From Gryganskiella cystojenkinii (Eukaryota; Mortierellomycota; Mortierellomycetes; Mortierellales; Mortierellaceae): a stretch of 51,463 bases of DNA. The position numbers and the translations under genes were made by a program. Location: positions 1 through 51,463 of the forward strand of contig JAAAIG010000191.1 of NCBI GenBank assembly GCA_015852425.1, written 5' to 3'. Under the pieces are notes generated by a model. That model saw nothing but the letters and a program-made list of their open reading frames with translations, was not told where the DNA came from and searched no databases. Shown in pieces: positions 34,963 to 46,098 of the stretch. Position 1 is the stretch's first letter. The number at the start of each line of letters is the position of its first letter.

Positions 34963-34972
34963 GGCTTACTCA

Positions 34973-34978
34973 CACGTG
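34973..34978. promoter_or_regulatory. CACGTG E-box in a 99-bp divergent promoter
   Basis: A palindromic CACGTG lies 10 bases upstream of one predicted ATG (34962, minus) and 83 bases upstream of the ELP6 ATG (35062, plus). It is the expected site of class B bHLH factors, one of which is encoded at 13661-14602. If the first exon of the unknown gene is wrong, the element would be an ELP6-proximal site instead. Confidence 0.4.
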
Positions 34979-35061
34979 ACTCTTCTGGGCCGTCTGACCC
35001 ATTAGAGGGCCTTGACATGCAACACTGAAACGACTCGACCCTTTGACACGAACCAGCAACA

Positions 35062-36295
35062 ATGGGATACTCTTCACTCGAACCTCATTTACCGCCCTCA
35101 CATGCACCTTTGCTTCCCCCAGGAGACTACCTCTCGATCACAGACACCCAGGCCTCAGACGGCAACTTTTTGTTGCATCACTTCATTTCAAACTACATTA
35201 AGGCAGATCAAAATGTCGTCCTTGTTGGACTTGCCGGTATTCTTGTCCACTATACCATGGTTGGAAGGAAGTTGGTATGAAGCTCTCCATAACACAATTT
35301 GATAATACTCATTTGTTTGTTTAAGAAATATATCGAGGGATCCAGACGCGTTTTCTGACTTGAACATTTATATTGTTTTGCGTTTTAGGGCGTAAATTTG
35401 GCGGCTGCAAGGACAAAAGGCAACTTTTACTTTGTGGATGGACTCACGCAATTGACAGATTACGCAGCACCTAACAAGGACCATGTCGCCAAGTCAGCTG
35501 AGTCAAAGCCTACTACACCTGGATCACGTACGATAACCGCCCCAGTAGCCCCACCGCTCGTCTTGGCATATAGTCCAAAACTTGTTGATATTTATAGAGT
35601 TCTCGAAGATTTGATCCAGAACACAGTCGCCAAGAATAGTGCAGGATCTACAGGACAGGCAAGGCAGCTTTGTTTGATCTTGGATGATCTCTCGGTCCTG
35701 CTTAACTGTGGGTGGCCCATTCGTGATGTCTTGGCCTTGGTTCGGTACCTGAAGTTGCTCGTCGGTCAGGTAAAGCGAGGGTTTCATCGTTGCCACGGAT
35801 GCAAATTGGATCGAGTGGGATTGTGGATCAAAAAGACCAATCTTAATCTCGTATTCTCATGACACAACGTAGCATAACGGGACTCTGATCACCCTGGTTC
35901 ATGCGGACGGCGTCATGGCAGAAGAGCCAAGTCAGGATGGACTCGTGAAAGGTGTCCTTTACGAAGCGGACTACATACTGGATGTCCGAGGACTGGACAG
36001 CGGTGGATCCAGAGATGTTCATGGCCAGGTTAGTTAATGGTTATGGCTATTGTATACATGATCCATCAACTCTGGTCAGGGTGCTTCCTTAAAAAAATGG
36101 CTGTTATTATGCTCCACTGCTTACTCTACATTCCTCTTTGGTTAGATTTCAATGTTGCATGGACCAGGATACCTCTTTCGTCAGAGATCAGGACAGGTCA
36201 AAGAGAACGAGTGGCCATCACTGACGTTGCATTACAAGATACTCGATAACAATGTCGAGGTCTTTGCCAAGGGCTACTCCTCTGGGGTTTTGTAA
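35062..36295 (+). CDS. ELP6: Elongator complex subunit 6
   Basis: Model of 299 aa with exons 35062-35274, 35389-35769, 35873-36028 and 36146-36295, all joining in phase 0. The protein has the RecA-like fold pattern of ELP6: LPPGDYLSITDTQASDG, the core strand NVVLVGLAGILVHYTMVGRKL, then GNFYFVDGLTQL, LCLILDDLSVLLNCG, TLITLVHAD and the late LHYKILDNNVEVFAKGYSSG. It lacks a Walker A motif, as ELP6 does. ELP6 forms the hexameric ELP4-5-6 ring of Elongator, which supports wobble-uridine modification of tRNA (cm5U34 pathway). Length is slightly above the yeast protein. It shares a very short divergent promoter with the unknown gene to its left and is followed by the ankyrin gene on the same strand 174 bases later. 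Confidence 0.92.
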
Positions 36296-36469
36296 ATATC
36301 ATCATAGTCCCCAATAACAAACAAACATATTCAAAATCACAAAAGGATTTCGCCAAACCTTGTTAATTGGAAGGACAAAGCCCTTTTTATTTTTTTGTTG
36401 CATTCCACCTTCGTCTCGGACCAATTTTCATCTCTTTTGGTCATGAAATAACGACACCCTGAGGACGCA

Positions 36470-37311
36470 ATGACCGATTGTATTGACGATCACCACAGCG
36501 AGCCAGGACATGTTTGTAACCATGGACCATCGTCGATGGCCGAGAGTCTGGACGAGATCGAGTTCAACCGTTCCATTCACGCAGCTTGCATCGCCAACAA
36601 CCTCGACAGGGTCAAGTCTATTCTTGACAAAGGAACCCGTGGCGGTGTTGCTCCTGCTGATGCGTTTGATTCCTCTGGATATACTGCATTGGTATGTAGT
36701 GGAGGTCGTGTCGTCGTTGTGGTTAATATCCCATGGAAATGACCTGAAGTTATGTTTTCCTTGTTGTTAAGGAGTGGGAACCCTCAAGATGATTGCTGAT
36801 GTAATCTGTTCGGTCTTTTTGTTTTCTCCTCTATTTCTACGCTCATATCCAGCATTATGCTAGTCGTGCGGGGAACAAGGAAATTTGTACGCTACTCCTG
36901 ACCGCTGGTGCGGACGTGGATGCAAAGACACCCGAACTGGGAGCGACACCGTTGATGCGAGCCGTTCAGCAATGCCATCTCTTGGTCGTCCGACTCTTGA
37001 TCTCGTTTGGCGCAGACCTCGAACTGGTTAACTCAGATCAAGAGAATATCTTTCATACCTTGGCCAAGGCTGCGGCAGCGAAGTCTTCGTCACAGAACCA
37101 GGGCCAGGATCGTGCAAACGAGTTTCTAGAGCTGGCTCGGTGGTTAAGGATGAAGGCTAAGAGTCAACCAGAACGACTTCAAAGGATGCTCCGAGCTTTG
37201 GATCGCCAAGGAAAGCGACCCCTGGATTATCTTCAGGACCGAGTCGTTAACAACAGCAGCACAGGAGAACTAATTGAGATCCTGACTCCTCAGGATGTGA
37301 CTGCTCAATAG
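36470..37311 (+). CDS. Ankyrin-repeat protein, ANKRD39-like
   Basis: Model of 226 aa with exons 36470-36691 and 36853-37311. The N-terminus has Cys/His residues (DCIDDHH, HVCNH) like the short zinc-like start of ANKRD39. Then comes SLDEIEFNRSIHAACIANN, closely matching the pre-repeat helix of ANKRD39. Ankyrin repeats follow: LDRVKSILDKG with DSSGYTALHYASRAGNKEI, then GATPLMRAVQQCHLLVVRLLI, and a third with an insert (QENIFHTLAKAAAAKSS). The TALH motif is rebuilt across the intron. Animal ANKRD39 is poorly characterised. The protein is probably a soluble adaptor. Other short ankyrin proteins remain possible. Confidence 0.85.
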
Positions 37312-37414
37312 GATCGAGCATAAAAAAGGCTTCAGTCGAGGGATGCATTTCTCGTTTCTTCACTCCATTCCTAACCCTTCTTTTCTTGGGACCGACGGCA
37401 TCAAAACAAATACC

Positions 37415-37868
37415 ATGAGCGACAGTCAATTCTGTTACGCGCATTGGAGCGACGTGGACCTCCTCTGTGCTATCGATGATCCCGATGCAGAACCATTCCC
37501 TGCCGAATTTCAACTCTGTAATTTTTTTTTTTTTTTTAACTGCATTCGAAAGGAAAGGGGCTACGAAGAGTTCACCTGGTGAAAGCTGACGTTTTTTTTT
37601 GGTGGCCTATAATACATCCCTGTAGTGGACAACTTTCCTGCAGAGGCATACAAGCTCACTCCTTCCAAGAAGCAACAGCCAGAGGAGCACGATGACGACG
37701 ACGAGGGCAAACAAGGTATTTTTATTAGTTTTGGACGCGTTTGTAATATGCAAAATAAAAGCTAACCACTGTTTGTTGTTTCCCCCCCTCATAATAGAAA
37801 TACCCGGAAAGGAGCAGGACTGGAAAGATGCAAACACAACTGAAGAACGAGGTTCAACGATGGGCTAA
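37415..37868 (+). CDS. Small acidic protein, weakly APC13-like
   Basis: Model of 87 aa with exons 37415-37517, 37626-37715 and 37798-37868. The start lies 103 bases after the ankyrin stop. The order is a short N-terminus, an SDVDLLCAIDDPDAEPFP segment, then NFPAEAYKLTPSKKQQ, a run of Glu/Asp (EEHDDDDEGKQ), and KEQDWKDANT. The layout of an IDD motif, an acidic stretch and a late KEQ-W-D recalls APC13, a subunit of the anaphase-promoting complex (about 74 aa in animals), but similarity is slight. The last exon is also open in another frame that reads KMQTQLKNEVQRWANLPDDD and ends at 37907. The correct 3' end is therefore uncertain. Confidence 0.5.
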
Positions 37869-38115
37869 TCTACCAGATGATGATTTTGGTCCGCAGCTAT
37901 CTCACATGTAAAAAAAACCAGCAACAAACACTCTTTGTACAATACTACTTTTTCATTTTCGTTATTTATTATGCTGGTCATTATCATTACAAAGGGTTCA
38001 TAAGAAGTGAAACAAGGATGCACTATGCTGTTTTTGTTGCCTTGACGGGGCGATGAACCAGAGAGAATTATTTGGATATAGAATGGTCACTTTTTCCTTT
38101 CATTTTCTTCTGCGT

Positions 38116-41100
38116 CTATCGCAACTGTTCTTCAACCTCGATCGAACGAACAGGAACCGAGGAAGCCTGCAGCGTCTTCTTCATGATCGGAACAGTCTGA
38201 ACACCAGAGGCTGTGACACCGACAGCATCAAATACATGCAGCGCACCGGTCTGATGAGGTCCCGGTCGGAACCAGTTCTGATGATGTACCTTTTCCACGC
38301 GTTCCCAAGGTAAGATCACCATCGACGGGGTCATGGTCACGGTTGACGGGGAAGAAGCTGAAGAGGAACCATTGCCGTTGCCGTTATTGTTATTGTTACC
38401 ACCACTGTTTCCGCTACCGGTGCTTCCATGCCGTTGATGATAACGTTCTCTCTCTGTCGCAATCGTCACCTCTTTCAGACCCGTCGTTGAGGATGACGAG
38501 GGAGACTTGTGCGGCGGAGGAGGCAAATAGTCGCCTGCAATGATGCCGACACTATTATTCTGGGTAGGTGATCCGCCATTATTGCCAGACGAAGAGGATG
38601 CTTCCCTACGACTTGGGCTTCGTTCCCGCAGCGTGGTCGCGACTGGGGACATGGTCAAGTGTGATGACGAGGCAGCAAGGGGCAGGGAGATCGAGGCAGA
38701 GTTGGTCGCAATCACACCTGGTGGTTGTTGATGTGCTGGTAGAGAGTGCTGGTAAGGGACGCGTTCTGAAGTGCTGTTTGAATAATTTGGGTCCGACCCA
38801 TATCCTTGGTTGTTGTTGGATCGACCTCGGCTGCCGCTGTATTCGTACGAGCTGTTGTTATTGTTGGACGTGGTATCCCGAGTCGGGACAGGTCCAGCAG
38901 ATTCCAAGTCCTGTGGGTAGCCGTTATTCTTCTGAGCCTGAGACTGAGACAACGATGCGTTTCTCCTTGGAGGTGCTCGATGGGCACTTGAAGGAGGTGG
39001 GCTGGACAAGGAGGCGCTGATGTTGTTGGCATTGCTCGAGGGATCAGCAGGAGATGCCGAGGTGGAGGTAGGGGCAGTTGGAGTGGATGTAGGCGCGACT
39101 GAAGCTGAGATAGTGTAGGTTGTGACGATGGTGTCTTGGATAGGGGGAGGACCCTCACTGGTATAATACCCTTGGTTAGGGAGGATTCGTCGACTGGCTT
39201 TTCGGGCAAGCTCTGCCTGTTGTTCTGGTGTCAAATCACGGTTGGCGCTCTTTGCGGGTCGATTGGCAGTTGTGGCTGAGGATGAAGGGGGTGGAGGTGT
39301 ATAGCCCACGTAACCATAGTTGTCCACAGCGACTAGTCCTCCTTGTCCGATGGAAAGCGAAGGTGAAGACGTCACCGTTGATGTCTTCTCCTCACCAGAG
39401 TTGGTCCGAGACTTGGGTCCAAGTGGAGGGGATCGTTTTGCTGTACCGCTACTTCCGTACCCTTGGGCATGCTGTTGACCCAATGTGGAATGAGAAACAT
39501 CCGTCGTGGAACGGTTCAAAGATGTACTGCCGCTGTTGTTTGATGGAGAGCTCATTTCCCGACTCTGGGCCAACAAGAGTTCCCGTTCCGCTCTCCAAGA
39601 AGATCCGTTCAAACGGGCCGATTGTACATCCTTGAGACTCTTGCTCCTGGACAGACTCTTCTTCAAGGTTCGTTCCCGATGAAGGTCTGCTGAGCCACTG
39701 TTCAAAAACTCTTGCATCGCCAGAGTCGTCGAAGAAGAAGACGCAAGCAAAGATGAAGCAGAAGCCGAGGCTAGTGACATGGTGCCCGAGGGGGAATCTA
39801 TATGAGCAATTGTCGGTACTGCTGCTGCTACTGCTTGTGTTGTTGTGGATGATGCAGGTAAAATGATGGCTGAAGCGACCTCGTTTAAAAGCTGAGGGTG
39901 AACATCCCCTGCGGGGTCTTGCCAGGTCGGGTCGAAAAAATAAGGTTGCATCCGACTCTTGGTCCATCTCGGTGTACGTCCTGCGATCATGGGGTTGTCG
40001 ACATTGTGGGTCGCGATCGAGATGGGGATCACACACTGATAAGAGGTGTCGCCTCCGGAAAAGACAGATCGTTTGACCCGGACGACGCAAAGCAATTCGT
40101 AATAGACCTTCAAGAAATTGGACTCGAACGTCGGGATGGAATAGGTCTTTCCTGTCGGTGGGATCGTCGTCATGATATCGACTTGTCCAGTCTCGCCCGG
40201 GCGAACTTTACACTCGACGGATTCGGACATGATCTCGACCTGAGCTTCTTTGGACAGGTTGGCATAGGAGGTCGGGACGACGCCTCGGATGGTCCGACGA
40301 AGAATAATATCGATCCCGACGACTTTGTTCTGACCATTGTTCACGAGAGTTGTGGCCATGAGGAGAGGATCTCCGGGGACATAGATCTGTTGGTGCATTT
40401 TGATGCTGAGGTTGATCCCGCCCGGTTGTGGTTGATGAGACTTGTGGACCTGATGAGTGCTGTTACCTTTGGCCGCGACGGCTCCGATTGTGTCACGATA
40501 AGTCCACTCCATGGGTTTTGGCGCAAGAACGTTGGGCATGAATTGACAAAGAACATCTTCCGAGTGCAGTCCTGATTCGAAGGGTCCGTCCACATGGGCT
40601 GTCCAAACGTAGCGAATAGAGAATCCTTCCAAGCTCTAAAACCATAAAAGTACAACAAAAAAGGAGGAAAATGATGAACGTTCTGTTTGAAAACCCCCCC
40701 CCCCCCCCCTGTTGCAACGGCTAACCTGTCCGCGTTTATCGTTTCATGACAAGAAAGAACAAAACTAGCAATGTGGAAACGAAAAAAATAAATATAGAAG
40801 GGCAAGGACAATGTAAACTTACAGGGATGCAGGGTGGGAAGTTAACATTAGGGACCTTGAGAGCGAATGGGTAAGCGTATGAGCCAGGCCCGATCTCTTG
40901 CCAGTTGGACAACTCGTTCTCGTTCTGGTTTGAGAGACCCCAAGCCATGACCTCCGTATCAAACAGGGTGATGACAGTCTGTTGAAACTTTTGACGAAGT
41001 GAATCACCATTGGATTCTTGACCAAGGACGATGGCGCTTTCTTCGGCTAATACATTAAGAACAAAAGAAGAATGAGGATTCAAAGAAAAATAGCATGGTT

Positions 41101-41977
41101 TATCATCCTTGGTGTTAAGATAGACCCTTCACTCAGAAAATATGACAAAGAAACATTGGGGTTTTCTGCAACTAGGTGTAAACTGCGCGTGGAGAGGACT
41201 GTTGTTGTTTTTGATCATTGTCCATCAGCGAGTATTGAACGTCAACAAAAGAAAAGGTGGACGCCCAATGCAAAAAAAGGTCGATAAGACGGACAAAACG
41301 GGAGATAATAGAACAAATAAATAGCCAAGCAAAAGTTCAAAAGGATCAAGCAGAACAACCAAACGGCAAAATTGGTAACACAGCCGTCGGTTGACAAAAA
41401 AACCTCCCCCAGAGGCGCAGAAGATAGATTCATTCCATACGAGAAAGAATGATGGAAAATACAAAGAGTGAAGTACACCCTCACATCGGAAGGATACTGA
41501 GATGAACGAAGAGAGCATACGCTCGAGCGAGAGTGAGAGAAAATGAAAAGAAACTTCTCGAGAACAATGCGTGTGTGCAGCGGGAGAACGTGAGTCTATC
41601 CTAATAGCTCGATGCTGCGTCCTTCAATATCCCATGTTCATGCACAACGTGTTCTTGATATTGTGCTGTTATGCTATGAGACTCGTTGACCCACAATCTC
41701 TCATTTGATGAATGAGCATTTTGGACCATTTACCTCTGAGTTTGACGCGAATGCCCGCAGCGTAGCATGGCTTGATCAGTTTGAGTTCGACATGACCTCG
41801 GACGATTGCATTCGGTCGAAGTAAACAGGTTGAGCCTCCCTGAGAAAAGACCAAACGGATCGTAGACTTTGTCTGTGAAGTGACAGTGGTCGTTGTCGTT
41901 GATCCGGAGATTGTGCCTGTGTTGTTGCTTTTAGTCGCGTGTGTTTGTGAGGATGGTGGTGAAGGCGAGACAGTCAT
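38116..41977 (-). CDS. Alpha-arrestin (arrestin N and C domains, long disordered tail)
   Basis: Model of 995 aa with exons 41977-41734, 41046-40823 and 40635-38116. Arrestin_N covers about residues 37-190 (STIRLVFSQGGSTCLLRPNAIVRGHVELKL, split over three exons, then WQEIGPGSYAYPFALKVPNV and RYVWTAHVDG). Arrestin_C covers about 210-350 (LSIKMHQQIYVPGDPLL to YQCVIPISIATHNVDNP). A further motif YFFDPTWQDPAGDVHPQ follows, and then over 600 residues of Ser/Pro/Asn-rich sequence. Alpha-arrestins recruit Rsp5/NEDD4 ubiquitin ligases to transporters for endocytosis. I find no PPxY motif; DPNY and LPPPP are the nearest. The first intron (687 nt) is long for this region. The second holds a C16 run. Confidence 0.9.
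40694..40709. repeat. Poly-C run (16 C) in arrestin intron
   Basis: Sixteen consecutive C on plus, hence G on the transcribed pre-mRNA. It lies in intron 2 of the arrestin gene. It may form a G-quadruplex-like structure in RNA and is prone to sequencing error. Confidence 0.95.
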
Positions 41978-44521
41978 GGTTATTGATGGACTCTGTAACT
42001 ATATCGTTTTGGTTCCCGTGAGACGGCGCAAGGTGAGGGGGATAGAAAGGAGTGTCCCCGACGGCGAACCTTTATGTGTGTGTGTGTGTGTGTGTGTGTG
42101 TGGGAGAGATTGAAGAGCGGAGACGACAAGAGTTGAGAATGACGACAAAACAAATTTATGATTTCGATGTTATTATGGTGGCAAACAAAAAAGGCAAAAG
42201 CGAAGTCGTTCAAACACAATGAAAAGAGGGTTTTCGGAGGAGACAAGGCAGCAATAAAAAAGTTTGGTTGGAAGGAAGAGAGAAAAAGAAGGAATGAAAA
42301 AGAAAAGGAAAGGGGTAAGTAAACGAGATGAAAAGAAGAGACGGAGAGAGAAAGAGATCGTCCCTATTTGTGCTGTCCTGCATCCAGGGGGGTTGTATCG
42401 GTTACTGCACACAAAACGCATCGGCGCCGTTCCATTGTTAAGAGCATTACACCTGTCCCCGTGCAAAAGTGATTCGAGACAGGTCCCTGGCCAGTGGCCC
42501 TCCACCTTACATCAACCCGACCGAAGGCACTATTTGAATTTTTTTTGCTCTCAGCAGCGCAAGGTTTTGCTCTCCCACACCAACATCAATATTTTTTTTT
42601 GTGTGTTCTATCTTTCTGTTCTTCGCGGAATCAATGTCATTTCTGTCCATTATTTCTATTACCTGCAGCGGTCACCTCTGGCTCTCAAAAAAAGCGGCCT
42701 CATTGGGTCAAGGAGCGGGAATGAACTCAGTGCTGAGAGAAGAAAGAGTTTGCAACCACAAGCCTTATTGTCCATTTTCTCGGGTCTCAGAGATCAAACA
42801 TTTGCAACTAAAATGAAATACACAATCGGTAAATGAAGTGCAGAAGAAACAACAAGCTGGGTCTGTCCCCTTCTCTCTCTCCTCCGAAAAAAAATATTCA
42901 AGAAAAGGACGAAAAGGCGAAACCGTTGAGGACATAGAACGGGGAACCGAGAAATGGAGTTTCCTGTTTCTTTCAGGCACAAGATCCGTTTGCAAATTTT
43001 TGGTCAGGCAATTTTAGGCCATTTAGCGTCGATTTGCTAAGAATAACCGTCGGGAACCCCTGGCTGGCTGAGCTTCATAGACTCCATCTAGCATCGATTT
43101 TTTATTTCTTTTTTTAAGTGCGCGTGGGTGCGGAGATGTCGAGCGCGAGCAGGGGTCCCTGAAAAGAATAAAAATGTCATGAGAGCCCTTTTTGGACTTT
43201 CGCCATCTTGTATTTTTTCATTTTACAATGGTTCATACTTGGGAAGGGTACTCTTGCTTTGTCATTAAGACACCATAACCCTATTTTATTTGACCACTGT
43301 ACAGTACAGTAGTCTACCACTAGACCCTCCTGTATCATTGGACCTGCCGGACAAGTCCACTGTAGCTCAAGCTCTCCAACCCTTTCTACTCGTCTCGCTC
43401 TCGTTCGGATCAAATGTATTCCTCAACAGTACTGCTAAACCATCATTTTCAAGTAAACATTCTGCCAGGGTCACACAAAATGTCGATAGTCAGTCCTCTC
43501 CTTGTTTCGTTTCTCACTTGATCCAAAAATCCAACAAACGACCGTGCACCATTTTTCATAGCCTTTCAAGACGTTTTTATCTCTTGCTCTACGCCAATCC
43601 ATCCCACAGCCGATGCTGTGCCATGTGCCATCGATTTTATGCCCGGGATACCACCCCTAATTTATTTTCTGGTGCTGTACGAGAACAGGTGTACGTGCTG
43701 TGTTTTAGGAAGTGCACATTTCCAGAAAAATTATTCTGAACATATTACAAACGTGAGATTCATATTGTTCATGTCTAATCCCACAGCATAAAACGGGTAA
43801 ACGATGGAGGAACAAGGGAAACCTCCACCTGTAAGGCGACTGAGTTCACGCTATGATTTTTTTTCTCGGTCGCAGTTCCATTTTACTATTCTTTTGGCCT
43901 TGTGTCATAACGTAGGGCAAGTCTCGTAAACGGAGATCTTTTTTTTTATGTCGCCTCTTAACTATCGTCGGCTTCCATAGCTGTTTGTTTCGCTTTGATA
44001 ATTCATCAATGTGAAAGCGAAATATCGAAGCGACAATAATGCGAAAGAAGAACCAGGAATGCACTCTCTTATGGCGTGCGTGCATCATCACCACAGACAA
44101 AGAAAGAAAAAGCAAGGCATCAAGGCGGAATAAAAAGCTAGATCTAAAGGCGAAGACATCTATCTAATAAACACTGACACCGGAATACTTAGATATAGGA
44201 GCAATCAGGATTACAGACCTTGAAATCCATAGCCTAAAGAGAATTTTCAGGTGGATTGTCTGGTGAGGTCAGTATGAGGGAGAAACGAAAGCAAGACCTT
44301 GAATATTGCATCCACTCATCATCATGTCCTTGAGTGGCAAATCTTCTCTACATCAGGAGCAAAAGAGATAAAAGCTCTGACCGAAAGTGCTGGGGAAACA
44401 TATACGTATTCTGCTTATGCCCAGTTTTTTCTGCTCAATATTTTCACATCGGCTCTCTCCATCTAAAAGCTCATCATAGGCCTCCCGTCGGCCTTTCCAA
44501 CTCTGTCCTGGGTCGTCTTTG
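41978..44521. other. Intergenic region upstream of arrestin
   Basis: About 2.5 kb without a supportable gene. Small frames overlap on both strands and lack recognisable domains. The leader next to the arrestin start contains a TG dinucleotide repeat. Confidence 0.5.
42075..42102. repeat. (TG)14 microsatellite
   Basis: Fourteen uninterrupted TG units about 98 bases upstream of the arrestin ATG, on its leader or core promoter (CA repeat on the sense strand). Confidence 0.95.
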
Positions 44522-45119
44522 GATTACTTCTGCATCACCGGTACCGATGACGACTACTTCCTCACCCTCATACTTGACACTCTCTCGAACCTCGTTTCGC
44601 AATTTCTCCAACCTCTTCTTCAACGAACATCTTCAGTTCACTTCCCGTAGCATTGGAGACACCACAAACCAGTACCCACTAACTTACATCAGCCTTAAAG
44701 CCCAGACACCGGAACTCCTCAATGTTTTCTACCTATGACCAAACAACCAGAGAATGATCCAAACCGACCACAGAATGCTCTCGCCGGTGCACATGGTCCA
44801 CCGACGCCAACAGTTGCCATGTTTTCCGATTTCGATAACGAAATCATTGATGTCAACACAAGCCCTCATGCGCTAACAAAGGACAAAGCGAGAAAGAGGG
44901 GGCAAAGTCGCTAGATTTAAAGAGCATGGCAAACCTGCCTCGGACAGAGCCTACTGGACACTTGAACAGCTCATTGAACGATGCATGGAGGACCGAGCTC
45001 TCAACTTGACCACGTTTGGACCTGAGATCGGGTCATTCGACTCTTTGAAGAGACAGCCTTTCGGCTCAAGATTGCGATCTTGAAGGGGTGTGGCTGTGTG
45101 ACCCGGCAAGCCCAGAAAT
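44522..45119 (+). pseudogene. Decayed coding relic with stops and two frameshifts
   Basis: Three adjacent frames read as protein and hand over to one another. The first (about 44530-44910) has in-frame stops near 44650 and 44697. It reads DDYFLTLILDTLSNLVSQFL, then from 44735 MTKQPENDPNRPQNALAGAH and MFSDFDNEIIDVNTSPHAL, ending at a stop at 44912-44914. One base over, from about 44914, it continues FKEHGKPASDRAYWTLEQL and ERCMEDRALNLTTFGPE. One more base over, from about 45027, it reads DRVIRLFEETAFRLKIAIL and GCGCVTRQAQK, then stops at 45117-45119. Amphipathic, compositionally normal peptides in each piece suggest one former gene of about 200 codons with two single-base shifts. I do not recognise the family. 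It may be a dead copy of a multi-copy fungal gene or transposon-derived gene. Confidence 0.45.
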
Positions 45120-46098
45120 GACTGATTCGTTTATTTTTTTTGAGACTGAAAATTGTCCAGGCGCACCGTATTTCCCATGCCCTCTGCTCTACCCTCATGG
45201 AGTCTCAGGATCGTCCAGGGTGTTTTACCGTCGATCTAATTTTTCCATTCTCACTCCCCGTTGTCCCATTCCCCCCACTCCTTACTCCTCAATGTCGGTT
45301 TAACTGACAAATAGAACCCCAGTTTTTGTCTTTGCAACTCCTCTTCCCCACGCCTCCTTCATATCTCTCATCAATTTTATATATACCCCAAACAAAAGAA
45401 ATACGACAATGGTTAACCCTTAGATGAGAAGAAAGAAAGCCTGCGAGGGGGGAAAAAAGTAAAAATAATAATATCCTTCCGGAAAAAACGGACACAGGCT
45501 TGTTGTTTTTTTGGTCGTGTGATTACGATGTCCATTGAAAGGCCCAGAAACGTATATATAAAAAAAATTCCAAGGAGGCAGAAAGGATACCGGGAGAAGG
45601 GGGTTAAGTCAATACAGCTCACTCGACAAGGAAGGAAGGGACTCATCCTTTGGTATATACTGTTCCTGTGCGACCAGAAGAAAAAAGAAGTCTCTTTGGG
45701 CTCACGCAGGAGAAATGAGCAGGAGAAAAAAATGATGCAGGAGATATGAAGTTCTGTTACACGGAAGCGCCTCATGGAGGTGCCTAAAAACATGCATGTG
45801 CTCGTGTGCGGTTCGCCACCATTATGGATGCGTGAGGTCCTGGAGACCCTTCCTGGCTCCAACCCCCCTCCTTATACGCAAGTTGTGATATGTCCGTCAG
45901 CAAATATCGCATGTAAAGTTTCTTTCCTGCTCTTCTCTCTTTCTCTTATATTGTTCTCTCCGCCTTCTCGCTCTTACCTTTATTTCTTCTTGTCCGGGAA
46001 TACCTCTCCTTTACTCTCTCCCTTTGGACTTTTCTGCGAATGCGCTAACCAGAAGAGCAAAAAAAAAAAAACCAATACGCACATACTCTGATAACACC
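45120..46098. other. Intergenic region and leader of the DUF202 gene
   Basis: About 980 bases with no supported gene. The last 200 bases are C+T rich, typical of the leaders here. TATATAAA-like sequence near 45554 is too far from the ATG to assign. Confidence 0.45.

Noticed and set aside
42264..42836. 190-codon frame upstream of the arrestin gene
   Set aside because: The first third is Lys/Arg from purine-rich DNA, the rest shows no domain and competing frames exist in the same place.
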